The translations under genes were made by a program, and so were the position numbers. 14,173 bases of DNA from JBHGBB01 sp041946755 (GTDB taxonomy: Bacteria > UBP4 > UBA4092 > JAOAEQ01): the NCBI GenBank assembly GCA_041946755.1, contig JBHGBB010000093.1:1-14173 (forward strand), read 5' to 3'. This document shows, piece after piece, positions 6,259 to 14,173 of this stretch (position 1 is the first letter of the stretch; each line of letters opens with the position of its first letter). The notes beneath the pieces were generated by a model, which was not told the origin of the DNA, made no database searches, and saw nothing but the letters and a program-made list of their open reading frames with translations.

Positions 6259-7437
6259 ATGAGTAATACTTTAGGGTGGCGATTAGATTCACCAGTCGGT
6301 GTCGTTATCATAGTCGCTACGGTATATCTATTATTTCTCATCGTTCGTTTATCAATATTCGGCTTTAACCCGGCTTGGTTCATTGCTGCTGGCGATAAAT
6401 TTTGCGACCATACCCTAATTCCGAATGGTATCTTAATATATAAGAACTCTGCCGGATATGATGGCGAGTTCTATTATCGGCTGGCATTGAATCCCTTCAC
6501 TTCCCGCGAGACCGAATTCGGAATTCAGTTCGATTTCCCGGCATATCGGCAACAGCGGATTATTTACCCGCTCCTTGTCTGGATATTTTCGTTCGGGAAC
6601 CCCCAACTAATTCCTTGGATGCTAATTGCAATAAATTATATCGGGTTATGCTGTCTAGCATGGTTCGGAGCGCAGTATGCAAAAGAAATGCACCAATCCG
6701 CATTCTGGGGTATATTATTACCTTTATTCCCCGGATTTATCTTAACCTTATCGAGAGACTTAACCGAAATAATTACCGTCATGTTTCTGGTTGGCAGTCT
6801 CTTGTATATCCGGAAAACCCAACCGATATTGGCCACCATCTTACTCATTTTGGCGATTTTTACCAAAGAGACGGCGATTATTGCTGCTGGGGCGATATTC
6901 TGTATCTATAGCTATGCAATATGGAAAAAGAAATCCCATCCTTTGATCCCTTGGTATGTAGCAGTTGTACCGATAATAGTATATATCGGCTGGCAGATAT
7001 TATTATGGCTGCATTGGAGACAAATTCCGGGGTTGAGCGGAAATAAAAACCTAGGAATACCATTACTGGGCTTTATTTCATTTATCCGAGAAATAGTTGA
7101 GCTACAAACCATTCATCAAAAACTGTGGTTCATAGAAATAGTTTATCTGCTATTTTTATCGTTAGTCCTTATCTATACATTCCGACGGGCAACAACGCTA
7201 CCGGTAGAAAAACTTATCTTGTTATTTTATGCCGGATTGATCTCATTATTAACCACCTGCGTCTGGACTGAAGATTGGGCGTTTCTCCGTACTATATCAG
7301 AATACTATGTTTTTGGTATCATCAGTATATTAACCGTTCAGAACAAATGGAGAACAATAGTTTTTATTGTTACTATCATTTTATGGCTAGCTCTATTTTG
7401 GACTAGGGCAAATACGCAAATCCCTTACTTTTTATAA
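6259..7437 (+). CDS. Multi-pass membrane protein, GT-C glycosyltransferase-like
   Basis: The product is 392 residues with about nine hydrophobic segments (for example 14-34, 102-112, 120-138, 150-162, 170-184, 189-202, 204-221, 232-251, 292-307, 318-334, 352-360, 366-381) and short charged loops. The loop after the first segment has GYDGEFYYRLALNPF (66-80) and YRQQRIIYPLLVW, with LSRDLTE (164-170) and FTKETA (201-206) later. These resemble the conserved loops of AZOBR_p60025-type cell-surface glycopolymer proteins, a GT-C-like membrane family; this is recognition from memory. A role in envelope polysaccharide assembly would follow, using a lipid-linked sugar donor. ATG 6259 is chosen over the TTG at 6244. 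The ribosome site is weak (GGTAGG). Confidence 0.75.
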   Translation: MSNTLGWRLDSPVGVVIIVATVYLLFLIVRLSIFGFNPAWFIAAGDKFCDHTLIPNGILIYKNSAGYDGEFYYRLALNPFTSRETEFGIQFDFPAYRQQRIIYPLLVWIFSFGNPQLIPWMLIAINYIGLCCLAWFGAQYAKEMHQSAFWGILLPLFPGFILTLSRDLTEIITVMFLVGSLLYIRKTQPILATILLILAIFTKETAIIAAGAIFCIYSYAIWKKKSHPLIPWYVAVVPIIVYIGWQILLWLHWRQIPGLSGNKNLGIPLLGFISFIREIVELQTIHQKLWFIEIVYLLFLSLVLIYTFRRATTLPVEKLILLFYAGLISLLTTCVWTEDWAFLRTISEYYVFGIISILTVQNKWRTIVFIVTIILWLALFWTRANTQIPYFL

Positions 7438-7482
7438 TCCATAATCCGGATTCCTGCCTTTATCTTTTTATTCTTATCGCAC

Positions 7483-7512
7483 TTGACGAAAGGTATATCT
7501 AACGTCTACAAT
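7483..7512 (+). promoter_or_regulatory. Probable promoter of the PAS/GAF sensor gene
   Basis: TTGACG (7483-7488) and TACAAT (7507-7512) are 18 nt apart in the 175-bp gap (7438-7612). The leader downstream contains the direct repeat ATATCGATTAG at 7541-7551 and 7579-7589, 38 nt apart, and a small CTTAT-CGA-ATAAG foldback between them. These could be a regulator site, but nothing identifies the regulator. Confidence 0.5.
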
Positions 7513-7612
7513 TAACAATAAATCAGTTTCGATTTACTATATATCGATTAGAACTTATCGAATAAGCCAATATGATAAATATCGATTAGCGAGTTTTATA
7601 GGAGGCATCATT

Positions 7613-9979
7613 ATGAATACTAAACAAAAAATACCTTACCCACCAAATAGTCCGCAAGAACCAAACCTAAAAGATACCAAAGCTATTCGTGACCTTGTCT
7701 TGATTACATTAATTACCATCATTGTGTATATTCTGGCTAATGTATTTAAAGTATTTAATATATTAATAATCCTATCAGAGAAATATGGAGATGCCCAGGT
7801 TGATAAACTAATTGTTATATTGATGATGTTGGGCATGGCATTTGGTATCTTTTCTTGGCGCCGCTGGCGAGATTTGAATGAAGAAGTTGCATCACATCAG
7901 CGGACAGAATTTATACTACGAAAAAGTGAAGAGCAATATCGCCAATTGGTAGAGCTTTCACCGGATTTAATTGGTATTCAGGTTCGAGGTAATATCGCAT
8001 TTATCAATTCCGGCGGGGCAAAGATGCTCGGTGCTGATAGTCTAGAACAAATACTGGGAAAACCGATAATGGATTTTGTACATCCGGAGTATCGGAATTA
8101 TGCTGCAAGCCGGATTCGGGAGGTTATGGAATCCGGATTAACCGTATTGAGTCATGAAGAGCAATTCTTGAAACTTGATGGAACGCCAATCGATGTAGAA
8201 GTGAGTGCTATACCCTTTGTGTATAAAGGAGATCCGGCAGTGCAAGTATATGTCCGCGACATTACTGAGCGGAAAAAGTTATTGGAAGAAATGCATCAAA
8301 CGCAGATTTTTTTGGATTCAATTGTCGAAAATATCCCGTCGATGGTTTTTGTCAAAGAAGCCGAAAATTTACATTATGTTCGGTTTAATCGCGCAGGTGA
8401 AGAACTCCTTGGGTATTCGCGAAATGAGCTAATCGGTAAGAACGATTTCGATTTTTTCCCCCAAGAAGAAGCGGCGTTTTTTATTGCTAAAGATCGAGAG
8501 GTGCTTGAAGGGAAAAGATTTATTGACATACCGGAAGAACCGGTTGAAACCAAATATAAAGGATCACGTATCTTGCATACCAAGAAAGTACCGATTTATG
8601 ATGAACGCGGGATCCCACGATATTTACTGGGGATATCGGAAGATATTACTGATCGTAAACTGGTAGAAGAGCGATTGAAAAGAAGAGAAACTTCACTGCG
8701 AGCTTTAGTAAATGCGACCACTGAAACCATATTTTTACTCGATGCGAAAGGTGCAATCATCACGATTAATGAAATTGCTGCGCGGCGATTTGGGAAAAGT
8801 GTTGATGAACTCATAGGGAAAAATATTTTTGATTTGCTTCAACCGGAAGTAGCCCATCGGAGAAAGCAGTTTGGTGATATGATTTTACATTCACATCAAC
8901 AGTTACGGTTTGAAGATGAACGAAACGGGATTTACTTCGATAATAATGTCTTTCCGATATTGGATGATAAGGGAAATATAGAAAAAGTAGCAGTATTTGC
9001 CCGGGATATCACCGAACAGAAATATATAGAAAAAATGCAAAAAGTATTAGCCGCATTAGGTGAAAAGCTTAGTTCTGCTACCGATCCAAAAGAGGTTGCA
9101 ATGGCAACCTTAGATGCTGCAGATGAACTGTTTGGTTGGGATGCTTCGGCTATGGTGATACTTTCTGAAAAAGAAGGTGAAGAAACAACCATAACTGCAT
9201 TTGATTTGATTGACGGTAAACGACAAGAATTTCCCCATGGAATTGGCAAAAGTATGATTACTCCGATATTTCAAAAGACTATTCAAGAAGGTTCCCAGTT
9301 AATGTTACGCAATATCAATGAATATAATCAAGATCGGGGATTAATCTCTTTTGGTGATACCACCAAGAAATCCGCTTCGTTGATGTTTGTCCCGATCAAG
9401 AAAGAAAATAACAATATCGGAATGCTCACCATCCAGAGTTATCGACCGCAAGCGTATGATCGGAAAGACTTGATATTGTTGGAAACGATAGTGAATTATG
9501 GTAGTGGAGCGTTGGAACGAACAATAGCGAAAGCAAAACTCCAGAAAAGTGAAGAACGATACCGGCAACTGATTCAGTTTTCCCCTTATCCAACGGCGGT
9601 CATACGCAATCAGCAAATAGTGCTTGTGAATAATAAAGGAATGGAAACATTTGGTGCTGACAAACCAGAACAGCTAATCGGAAAATCGATTTTTGAGTTT
9701 GTTGTACCGGAATATCAATCTTTAATTATCGAACGAATACGATCGATTCTTGAGAAAAAGAATGCTACTCCTCTTGTGGAAATGAAACTCAAACGGCTAA
9801 ACGGTACGATCTTTGATGCGGAACTGGCGTCATATGCAATTACGGCAGAAGTTGAACCGGATATTTTAGTGATTGGCCGAGATATAACCGATCAACGACT
9901 AACAGAGGAAAAAAATCTACAATATCAAGAACAGTTGCAGAAATTGAATAGCGAGTTATCTCGTACCCAAAAACGATAA
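7613..9979 (+). CDS. Membrane-anchored PAS-PAS-PAS-GAF-PAS sensor protein without a kinase domain
   Basis: The product is 788 residues. Two membrane segments (about 28-54 and 66-82) are separated by a short loop, so little lies outside the cytoplasm. PAS domains follow at about 105-220, 230-349 and 357-470, each ending in a DITER/DITDR/DITEQ motif. A GAF domain lies at about 475-636, a fourth PAS at about 646-762 (ending RDITDQR), and a coiled coil at 762-786. The protein stops at NSELSRTQKR. In similar histidine kinases, the phosphoacceptor helix with its H-box begins almost immediately after this kind of coiled coil. No DHp, ATPase, GGDEF, EAL or response-regulator part is present. The start is firm: AGGAGG (7600-7605) lies 7 nt before the ATG. 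It could relay signals by protein contact or be a truncated kinase. The next gene ends 17 bp downstream on the opposite strand. Confidence 0.9.
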   Translation: MNTKQKIPYPPNSPQEPNLKDTKAIRDLVLITLITIIVYILANVFKVFNILIILSEKYGDAQVDKLIVILMMLGMAFGIFSWRRWRDLNEEVASHQRTEFILRKSEEQYRQLVELSPDLIGIQVRGNIAFINSGGAKMLGADSLEQILGKPIMDFVHPEYRNYAASRIREVMESGLTVLSHEEQFLKLDGTPIDVEVSAIPFVYKGDPAVQVYVRDITERKKLLEEMHQTQIFLDSIVENIPSMVFVKEAENLHYVRFNRAGEELLGYSRNELIGKNDFDFFPQEEAAFFIAKDREVLEGKRFIDIPEEPVETKYKGSRILHTKKVPIYDERGIPRYLLGISEDITDRKLVEERLKRRETSLRALVNATTETIFLLDAKGAIITINEIAARRFGKSVDELIGKNIFDLLQPEVAHRRKQFGDMILHSHQQLRFEDERNGIYFDNNVFPILDDKGNIEKVAVFARDITEQKYIEKMQKVLAALGEKLSSATDPKEVAMATLDAADELFGWDASAMVILSEKEGEETTITAFDLIDGKRQEFPHGIGKSMITPIFQKTIQEGSQLMLRNINEYNQDRGLISFGDTTKKSASLMFVPIKKENNNIGMLTIQSYRPQAYDRKDLILLETIVNYGSGALERTIAKAKLQKSEERYRQLIQFSPYPTAVIRNQQIVLVNNKGMETFGADKPEQLIGKSIFEFVVPEYQSLIIERIRSILEKKNATPLVEMKLKRLNGTIFDAELASYAITAEVEPDILVIGRDITDQRLTEEKNLQYQEQLQKLNSELSRTQKR

Positions 9980-9981
9980 TG

Positions 9982-10012
9982 AAAAAAAGAAAGCTCCTAT
10001 ATTAAATGAGCT
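9982..10012 (-). terminator. Possible rho-independent terminator of the isomerase gene
   Basis: On the minus strand, AGCTC and GAGCT (plus-strand 10008-10012 and 9992-9996) form a 5-bp stem overlapping the TAG stop, followed by a T-rich tract (complement of 9982-9991). The stem is short and the loop is long, so support is modest. Confidence 0.35.
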
Positions 10013-10917
10013 ATAATATCGGTAATCCGGTCTATGCAAATTTGACTGGCTTCTTCGCCTAATGAGGAGAATTCACTTCCTCCCGGTCGGTTCAACTTTG
10101 ACTCGGATAACTCTTTTTGCGGTCGCCAATGGGTTTCCAAGGAAGCGCCTCCATTATAATTATTGGTAATAAGCGCTTTAAACTGTTCTTCCCAATCGAT
10201 CCACCCATCTCCGATCGGAACGCATTTCGGCTCTCCTCCTTGTGGAAGGTTTTGTTTTGGATTTTGAATTTGGGATTTGGGATTTACCCTAATGGCATCT
10301 TTGATATGTAGATGGATCATTCGAGTAGCGATAGATTCATACCCATTGGGGTAAGGTGGTTCGGTAATCCCGGCGAAAATCTCATTGCAGGGATCCCAGA
10401 GCGCATAAACTGATTTCGGATTATTGTCTAGTGCATCCAGGAATCGGCATAGCTCTTTACCAATACTAATTAAGCACGAGTGCTCGTTCTCTATAGCGAG
10501 CCGAATATTTTCTTGTTTAGCGAGATCGATTGCGGGTCCAAATCGGTCGATAAGTAGATTCCAATTTCCTTCAAGAGAGGTAGTTTCTTTTTTCCAGAAA
10601 GTAAAAATGCGAAGAATATCGGTATTAAGCTGATGGGCCAGGTCAATACATCGTTTCAGGATTTCCAGATGCTGATGATATTCAGCTTCCTTGTTTATAT
10701 GGCATTTGAATACCGGAGAGGCAATACTTCTAATCACCATGCCGGAACGATTTAAAATCTCCTTCATGTTCCGGATATCTGATGGAGTCAAATCTTGCGG
10801 TGATTTATCCCATACCGTTCGAATTTCAACGAAATCGAGCTGATTCTTTTTGGCAAACTTTACTACAATATCAAAATCCTGCGAAACCTCATCAGAGATT
10901 ATACCTAGTTTAAACAT
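9997..10917 (-). CDS. Sugar phosphate isomerase/epimerase-like protein (xylose isomerase-like TIM barrel)
   Basis: The 306-residue product belongs to the AP endonuclease 2/xylose-isomerase-like barrel family, which includes sugar and inositol isomerases, epimerases and dehydratases. Expected metal-site residues are present: E145 in IENEHS, D175 in LWDPCN, H202/H204 in HLHIKD, and E261 in SLETHW. The first strand LGIISDEVS and the C-terminal RPGGSEFSSLGEEAS are typical. ATG 10917 is chosen; in-frame codons up to 10974 are translated repeat (VIRNSQYTIRN). There is no Shine-Dalgarno. Residues 211-228 (NPKSQIQNPKQNLPQGG) follow the HLHIKD strand and match a repeat-derived insertion. The gene lies 65 bp downstream of the Kelch gene on the same strand and may be read from its promoter. 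The substrate is unknown. Confidence 0.88.
   Translation of the reverse strand: MFKLGIISDEVSQDFDIVVKFAKKNQLDFVEIRTVWDKSPQDLTPSDIRNMKEILNRSGMVIRSIASPVFKCHINKEAEYHQHLEILKRCIDLAHQLNTDILRIFTFWKKETTSLEGNWNLLIDRFGPAIDLAKQENIRLAIENEHSCLISIGKELCRFLDALDNNPKSVYALWDPCNEIFAGITEPPYPNGYESIATRMIHLHIKDAIRVNPKSQIQNPKQNLPQGGEPKCVPIGDGWIDWEEQFKALITNNYNGGASLETHWRPQKELSESKLNRPGGSEFSSLGEEASQICIDRITDIIAHLI
10249..10286. repeat. Repeat insertion inside the isomerase gene
   Basis: The plus strand carries GGATTTTGAATTTGGGATTT followed by another GGGATTT unit. The exact 13-mer ATTTTGAATTTGG (10261-10273) also occurs in the tilS-efp gap (2402-2414). It is translated on the minus strand as NPKSQIQNPKQN, in frame, in a surface loop after the HLHIKD strand. 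Confidence 0.6.
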
Positions 10918-10984
10918 ATTTCGGATTGTGTATTGCGAATTACGGATTACATAATCTACAATCCGAAATTGCAATCTGCAATTT
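10918..10984. repeat. Intergenic inverted repeat between Kelch and isomerase genes
   Basis: Perfect 12-nt arms ATTTCGGATTGT (10918-10929) and ACAATCCGAAAT (10958-10969) are separated by 28 nt. A second foldback, AAATTGC (10966-10972) with GCAATTT (10978-10984), overlaps the Kelch stop codon. The element fills the 65-bp gap and abuts the isomerase ATG. Confidence 0.8.
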
Positions 10985-12917
10985 ATTGATAAAGTTCCCA
11001 GCGGTTAATATCGACGTCCGTACCAACCGGGATTCCTGCGCCGTAAATTCCTAGCTGCGAGATAGAGGCTGAAATAAGATTGTTGGCTGCATCTTTGGTT
11101 ACTCCGGTAACTTGTTGCCATTCACCCATAATACTATTCCAATAATATAAATTCATCTGGCTTTCTGATCTGCCGGCAGGAACATCGCTATCCAGATATT
11201 GTATCGTTACCGAAGAATACGATGAACCTAAGGTGGTATCAGGGGAAAACTCGACTACCGCTGAACTACCACTATATGAACTTGACCAACCATGGTCATC
11301 GGCAGGGAAATCGGTTCCAACTACTGTTGCTGATGGAAATGCTCCGGCACCGCAAGCGCAGGCATGGCTGGTATAGGTTCCTCCCGGTCCCGCTTGCGCT
11401 ACACCGCCAAACGCAGTTATCATGGTACTGGTAGCTTCAACCGTTGGAATTGGATGTCCAGACCCAACTCCATATTCCGATAAATGATATATCGGTACAG
11501 TTACAATATTTAGAGTGGTATCTACTGTCTGACGAAAAGGTATTTTTACCCAGGTGCCCGAAGTGGTATCCCAGACAAAAATCCGCATCGTTGCTGGGGT
11601 GGACCCATCCAATGGAACATCTTGAGTTCTAAACTGCAATGTTAAATTAGGTGGATATATCGGATTAAATAATGTTCCTGACGGATTTATAGCAACGGCT
11701 GTTGGATTATTATGGTTATCATCAGCTTCAGTTAACGAGAAATCGACTGCGCCGGATAATGCACCAATTGGAATAATCAATTGCGGTTGATATCTGCCAG
11801 CCGGGCCGGGAATTAAAGTACCTCCACTGCTACCGATAGTTGCATATGCCGGTGCGATCGCTAAAAATAGTTCCCACATATCTTCAAACATCGGTAAGGT
11901 TTGTCCACCACAGAAAATCAGCATCCGCCGATATCCCGGGTCATATATTGCTATTTGTCCCTCGCGTATGAGTGGTGGATTAGGAGTGCGGGTACTTATT
12001 TGCGACCAGAAAGCGCCACTGGTTCCAAATCCATAAACATCGTTTAAATAAGTCGGAGTTGAAACCGATCCTCCTCGACCACCGAAAACGAGAATCCGGT
12101 TTATATCGGAATCATAGACCATGGTATGATTCGCCCGTGCTTGTGGCGGGCTGCCAGTCGGACTAAATTCAGTCCAATAATAATAAGGAGAACTCGATAA
12201 ATCCAATTTCCAATAGTCATTTCGAAATAGATTGGTATCGGTTCCGCCGAAAATATACATCTGACTATCGATAATAATCGCAGCATGCTCTGCCCTGATT
12301 GGTGGAACATTCATGGTAGTCAATACCGTCCAGGAAGGAATCATAGGATTATAGGCATAGACATTATTGGTAGCTTGACCAGTAGTGTCGTACCCACCGA
12401 ATACAATCATGCTGTTTAAGGCATTGCACCATACTGCCGAATGACCGTATCGTGGTACTGGATTTGACCCGCTAAACGTAGTAATCTGCGTCCACTGGTG
12501 AGTAACCAAATCGAGCTGAAATATATCACCGAATATTTTCCCTACATCCTGATCGCGACCGCCATAAACAATCATATTCAAATTTCCGGTTGAAGGATTG
12601 GTATAAATTACGGCGGAATGGTCTTCTCGTTCAGGTATTGGATCGCCAAAGGTAGGAAATAAATTAAATATATATTCGGTATCAGTTTGATATCCCAGAT
12701 ATACTTCCTTGCTCGAAGTATAGATACTTCCAGTATATTCCCGACCACCGAAAATATACATATAATGATTGGTAGTATCAAAAACCGCAGAATAATTCAT
12801 ACGCGCATTGACATGAGTTCCTTTAACCGGTATCATAGACCAATATTCAGCAAAGCAAAATTGCAGCCCGAATAAAACTATACCTAATGAAATCAATATA
12901 ATTCGTAGATATTTCAT
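10983..12917 (-). CDS. Secreted Kelch-repeat protein with two ZU5-like C-terminal domains
   Basis: The 644-residue protein starts with a Sec signal peptide (KYLR, hydrophobic 5-20, likely cleavage after A23), so it is exported. Six Kelch-type blades follow to about residue 352, each with an (R)xxHxA...V/IFGG pattern: FGGRE 56-60, YGGRD 118-122, FGGYD 173-177, FGGTD 223-227, FGGRGG 278-283, FCGG 335-338. Then come two related beta domains (about 358-485 and 495-627) with SGGTLIPGPAG and GPGGTYT openings and YHLSEYGVG/SQLGIYGAG closings. These resemble ZU5-type modules. Function is probably extracellular binding; no catalytic residues are evident. The start is firm: AAGGAGA lies 6 nt upstream of the ATG. 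The tail DINRWELYQ is short and polar and is not a recognised anchor. Confidence 0.88.
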   Translation of the reverse strand: MKYLRIILISLGIVLFGLQFCFAEYWSMIPVKGTHVNARMNYSAVFDTTNHYMYIFGGREYTGSIYTSSKEVYLGYQTDTEYIFNLFPTFGDPIPEREDHSAVIYTNPSTGNLNMIVYGGRDQDVGKIFGDIFQLDLVTHQWTQITTFSGSNPVPRYGHSAVWCNALNSMIVFGGYDTTGQATNNVYAYNPMIPSWTVLTTMNVPPIRAEHAAIIIDSQMYIFGGTDTNLFRNDYWKLDLSSSPYYYWTEFSPTGSPPQARANHTMVYDSDINRILVFGGRGGSVSTPTYLNDVYGFGTSGAFWSQISTRTPNPPLIREGQIAIYDPGYRRMLIFCGGQTLPMFEDMWELFLAIAPAYATIGSSGGTLIPGPAGRYQPQLIIPIGALSGAVDFSLTEADDNHNNPTAVAINPSGTLFNPIYPPNLTLQFRTQDVPLDGSTPATMRIFVWDTTSGTWVKIPFRQTVDTTLNIVTVPIYHLSEYGVGSGHPIPTVEATSTMITAFGGVAQAGPGGTYTSHACACGAGAFPSATVVGTDFPADDHGWSSSYSGSSAVVEFSPDTTLGSSYSSVTIQYLDSDVPAGRSESQMNLYYWNSIMGEWQQVTGVTKDAANNLISASISQLGIYGAGIPVGTDVDINRWELYQ

Positions 12918-13021
12918 AGGAAATCTCCTTACTTATTAAGTGTATTAGGAAAGAGAATGACTTACTGATTAGTCCTTTTTTGCTTGATAATGTGATAGTA
13001 AATATTGATTATATCGAGCAT

Positions 13022-13050
13022 ATAATAGGTCAAATTTTGTGTTGTGTCAA
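13022..13050 (-). promoter_or_regulatory. Strong sigma70-like promoter of the Kelch gene
   Basis: On the minus strand, a perfect TTGACA (13050-13045) and TATTAT (13027-13022) are separated by 17 nt. Transcription would begin near 13015, leaving a leader of about 98 nt. The -35 box lies only 7 nt past the TPR stop codon, so the Kelch gene is probably transcribed independently of the TPR gene. Confidence 0.65.
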
Positions 13051-13057
13051 CAATATT

Positions 13058-14173
13058 TTACTTTTTTCTAGTAATTCGTTTGATTTCTTTTACCAATGGT
13101 TTATCGCCAATCCGATGAGCGATATCCGATGCCTTTTTAATCGATATTTTCCCTTGAACCAATCGGTCGGTCTGAAAATAGATTTGCGCTAGACTGATTT
13201 GTATCCAGCCTAATTCCCGCTGGTTATTGAGTTTTTCGGCTAACATCCGAGCTTGTTCTAAATGGCTGAGCGCCAACTGATACTGGTGTTTATATAAATA
13301 TATATTTCCCAAACTAAACGCTATTTCGCTTAAATACATATCGCTTTGTAATCGCTGTGCAATCTCTCGAGCATGGCGGATGAGTTGTATCGCCGGTTTA
13401 AATTTATCCTGGGCAGCATAAACAACCGATAATGGCGCTTGAGTCTGAATAAGCCGTTCACGGCTTTTCAATTGTCGTGCTAATTCCAATGCTTTTTGTA
13501 AATGTATCGCTGCCGGTTCTAGTTTATGTTGCCGATAATATAACCGACCGAGGTTTTCTTCGCAGACCGATTCTCCAGTCGGATCGTTCATTTCTTTAGC
13601 AAGCAATAGAGCGTTCTGATAATATGTTGTGGCTAAAGTATCCTGGCCTAGAATCTGGCAGATTTCTCCCAGGTTAATTTGCGCGGAATGCTCTCCCTCC
13701 CGATATCCTATATGCCGAGCGAGTTTTAATACCCGCTGATAGCTTTTTTTTGCTAAAGGATACTCGCATAAATTCTCATAGATTAATCCGAGATTATTAA
13801 CTGTTGCTGCGAGCATTTTTTTGTCTCCCAGCTCTTCTCGGAGTTGTAATGCCTGTTTCCCGAATGCAATCGCCTGCTGATATTCGCCCTTTTCTCGATA
13901 TGCGAGCGCGAGATTGTTTAAAGCATGTGCCTGCCATTTTTTATCATTTCCCTGTTTGGCAGTATTCAAGCAGGTATAATAACAGCTGATGGCTTCATTA
14001 TATCGGCCTAAGTTGAGATAGATGACGCCGATATTATTTAAGGTCGCTGCTTGTCCGCTGGTGTCATGGAGTTGTAGCCGAAGCCGTAATGAAGCCTGGT
14101 AATTATTTAGTGCGCGATAATACTCCCCGCGGTCGAAATAGACTAATCCGATATTTTTTAACGATTCTGCTTC
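13058..14173 (-). CDS. TPR-repeat protein, N terminus outside the window
   Basis: The frame is open to the window edge, giving 371 residues of a larger protein; the in-frame TTG at 13969 is internal. Nine consecutive tetratricopeptide repeats of 40 residues run from the edge to about 14 residues before the end. Each has the NNLGxxYxxxGxYxxAxxxYxxAL pattern (for example LNNIGVIYLNLGRYNEA and VNNLGLIYENLCEYPLA). The 40-residue spacing is typical of the TPR_12 type found in signalling scaffolds, where the N terminus may carry a kinase, cyclase or NB-ARC domain; that part is not visible. The C terminus is basic (KRITRKK). The role is protein binding. Confidence 0.93.
   Translation of the reverse strand, partial: EAESLKNIGLVYFDRGEYYRALNNYQASLRLRLQLHDTSGQAATLNNIGVIYLNLGRYNEAISCYYTCLNTAKQGNDKKWQAHALNNLALAYREKGEYQQAIAFGKQALQLREELGDKKMLAATVNNLGLIYENLCEYPLAKKSYQRVLKLARHIGYREGEHSAQINLGEICQILGQDTLATTYYQNALLLAKEMNDPTGESVCEENLGRLYYRQHKLEPAAIHLQKALELARQLKSRERLIQTQAPLSVVYAAQDKFKPAIQLIRHAREIAQRLQSDMYLSEIAFSLGNIYLYKHQYQLALSHLEQARMLAEKLNNQRELGWIQISLAQIYFQTDRLVQGKISIKKASDIAHRIGDKPLVKEIKRITRKK

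Noticed and set aside
9980..9996. Frameshifted kinase domain after the PAS protein
   Set aside because: Only 17 bp separate the stop from the convergent gene, and no kinase motif is visible in any frame there.
10918..10974. Longer start for the isomerase at 10974
   Set aside because: The extra 19 residues are translated inverted repeat, and the family's first strand begins at M(10917).
825..10984. CRISPR array or tandem satellite
   Set aside because: The repeats are inverted and of different families, without regular spacing or unique spacers.
12855..12857. Lipoprotein signal (Cys21) in the Kelch protein
   Set aside because: The preceding residues LQF do not fit a lipobox; a type I signal peptide is more likely.
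13967..13969. TTG start for the TPR protein
   Set aside because: TPR repeats continue in frame upstream to the window edge, so this codon is internal.

Overview
The window is a stretch of bacterial chromosome of moderately low GC content. It carries ten protein genes, two of them cut by the window edges, one tRNA-Ser gene, and a notable set of short intergenic foldback repeats. I see no plasmid, phage, transposase, CRISPR or toxin-antitoxin content. The mix suggests an uncultivated bacterium of a candidate phylum: a planctomycete/Omnitrophica-like EF-P, paired amidohydrolase-2 proteins, a xylose-isomerase-like TIM-barrel protein, a secreted Kelch/ZU5-like protein, and gaps filled by 'AACCGCAGAG...' and 'AACAGATT...' type repeats. 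The phylum assignment is only an inference.

Layout. Bases 1-2361 (+) hold the 3' half of a YtcJ-like amidohydrolase and then tilS. Base 2458-3027 (-) is efp, convergent with tilS. Bases 3228-4823 (+) hold two adjacent, related amidohydrolase-2 fold proteins; the first has lost the metal ligands and the second keeps them. Base 4909-4999 (+) is tRNA-Ser(CGA) with its own promoter. Bases 5149-7437 (+) hold an M19 dipeptidase and a multi-pass membrane protein of glycosyltransferase-C type. Base 7613-9979 (+) is a membrane-anchored PAS/GAF sensor that ends before any kinase domain. Bases 9997-14173 (-) hold a sugar-phosphate isomerase/epimerase-like protein, a secreted Kelch-repeat protein, and a TPR protein that runs off the window.

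The genes do not form one obvious pathway. tilS, efp and the tRNA serve translation. The amidohydrolases, dipeptidase and isomerase-like protein look like scavenging or catabolic enzymes. The membrane, sensor, Kelch and TPR proteins belong to envelope and signalling functions.

The most unusual pattern concerns start sites. Four genes (tilS, the metal-binding amidohydrolase-2, the dipeptidase and the isomerase) are preceded by imperfect inverted repeats that fill the gap, and none has a visible Shine-Dalgarno. In three of them the repeat ends 6-7 nt before the ATG. Three genes without such repeats (efp, the PAS protein and the Kelch protein) have strong Shine-Dalgarno sequences and good sigma70-like promoters. 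Repeat-like sequence of the same style also appears to be inserted in frame inside tilS and the isomerase gene. Other points of interest are an EF-P with glutamine at the normally modified loop tip, a probable pseudoenzyme/enzyme pair, and a PAS sensor with no transmitter domain.
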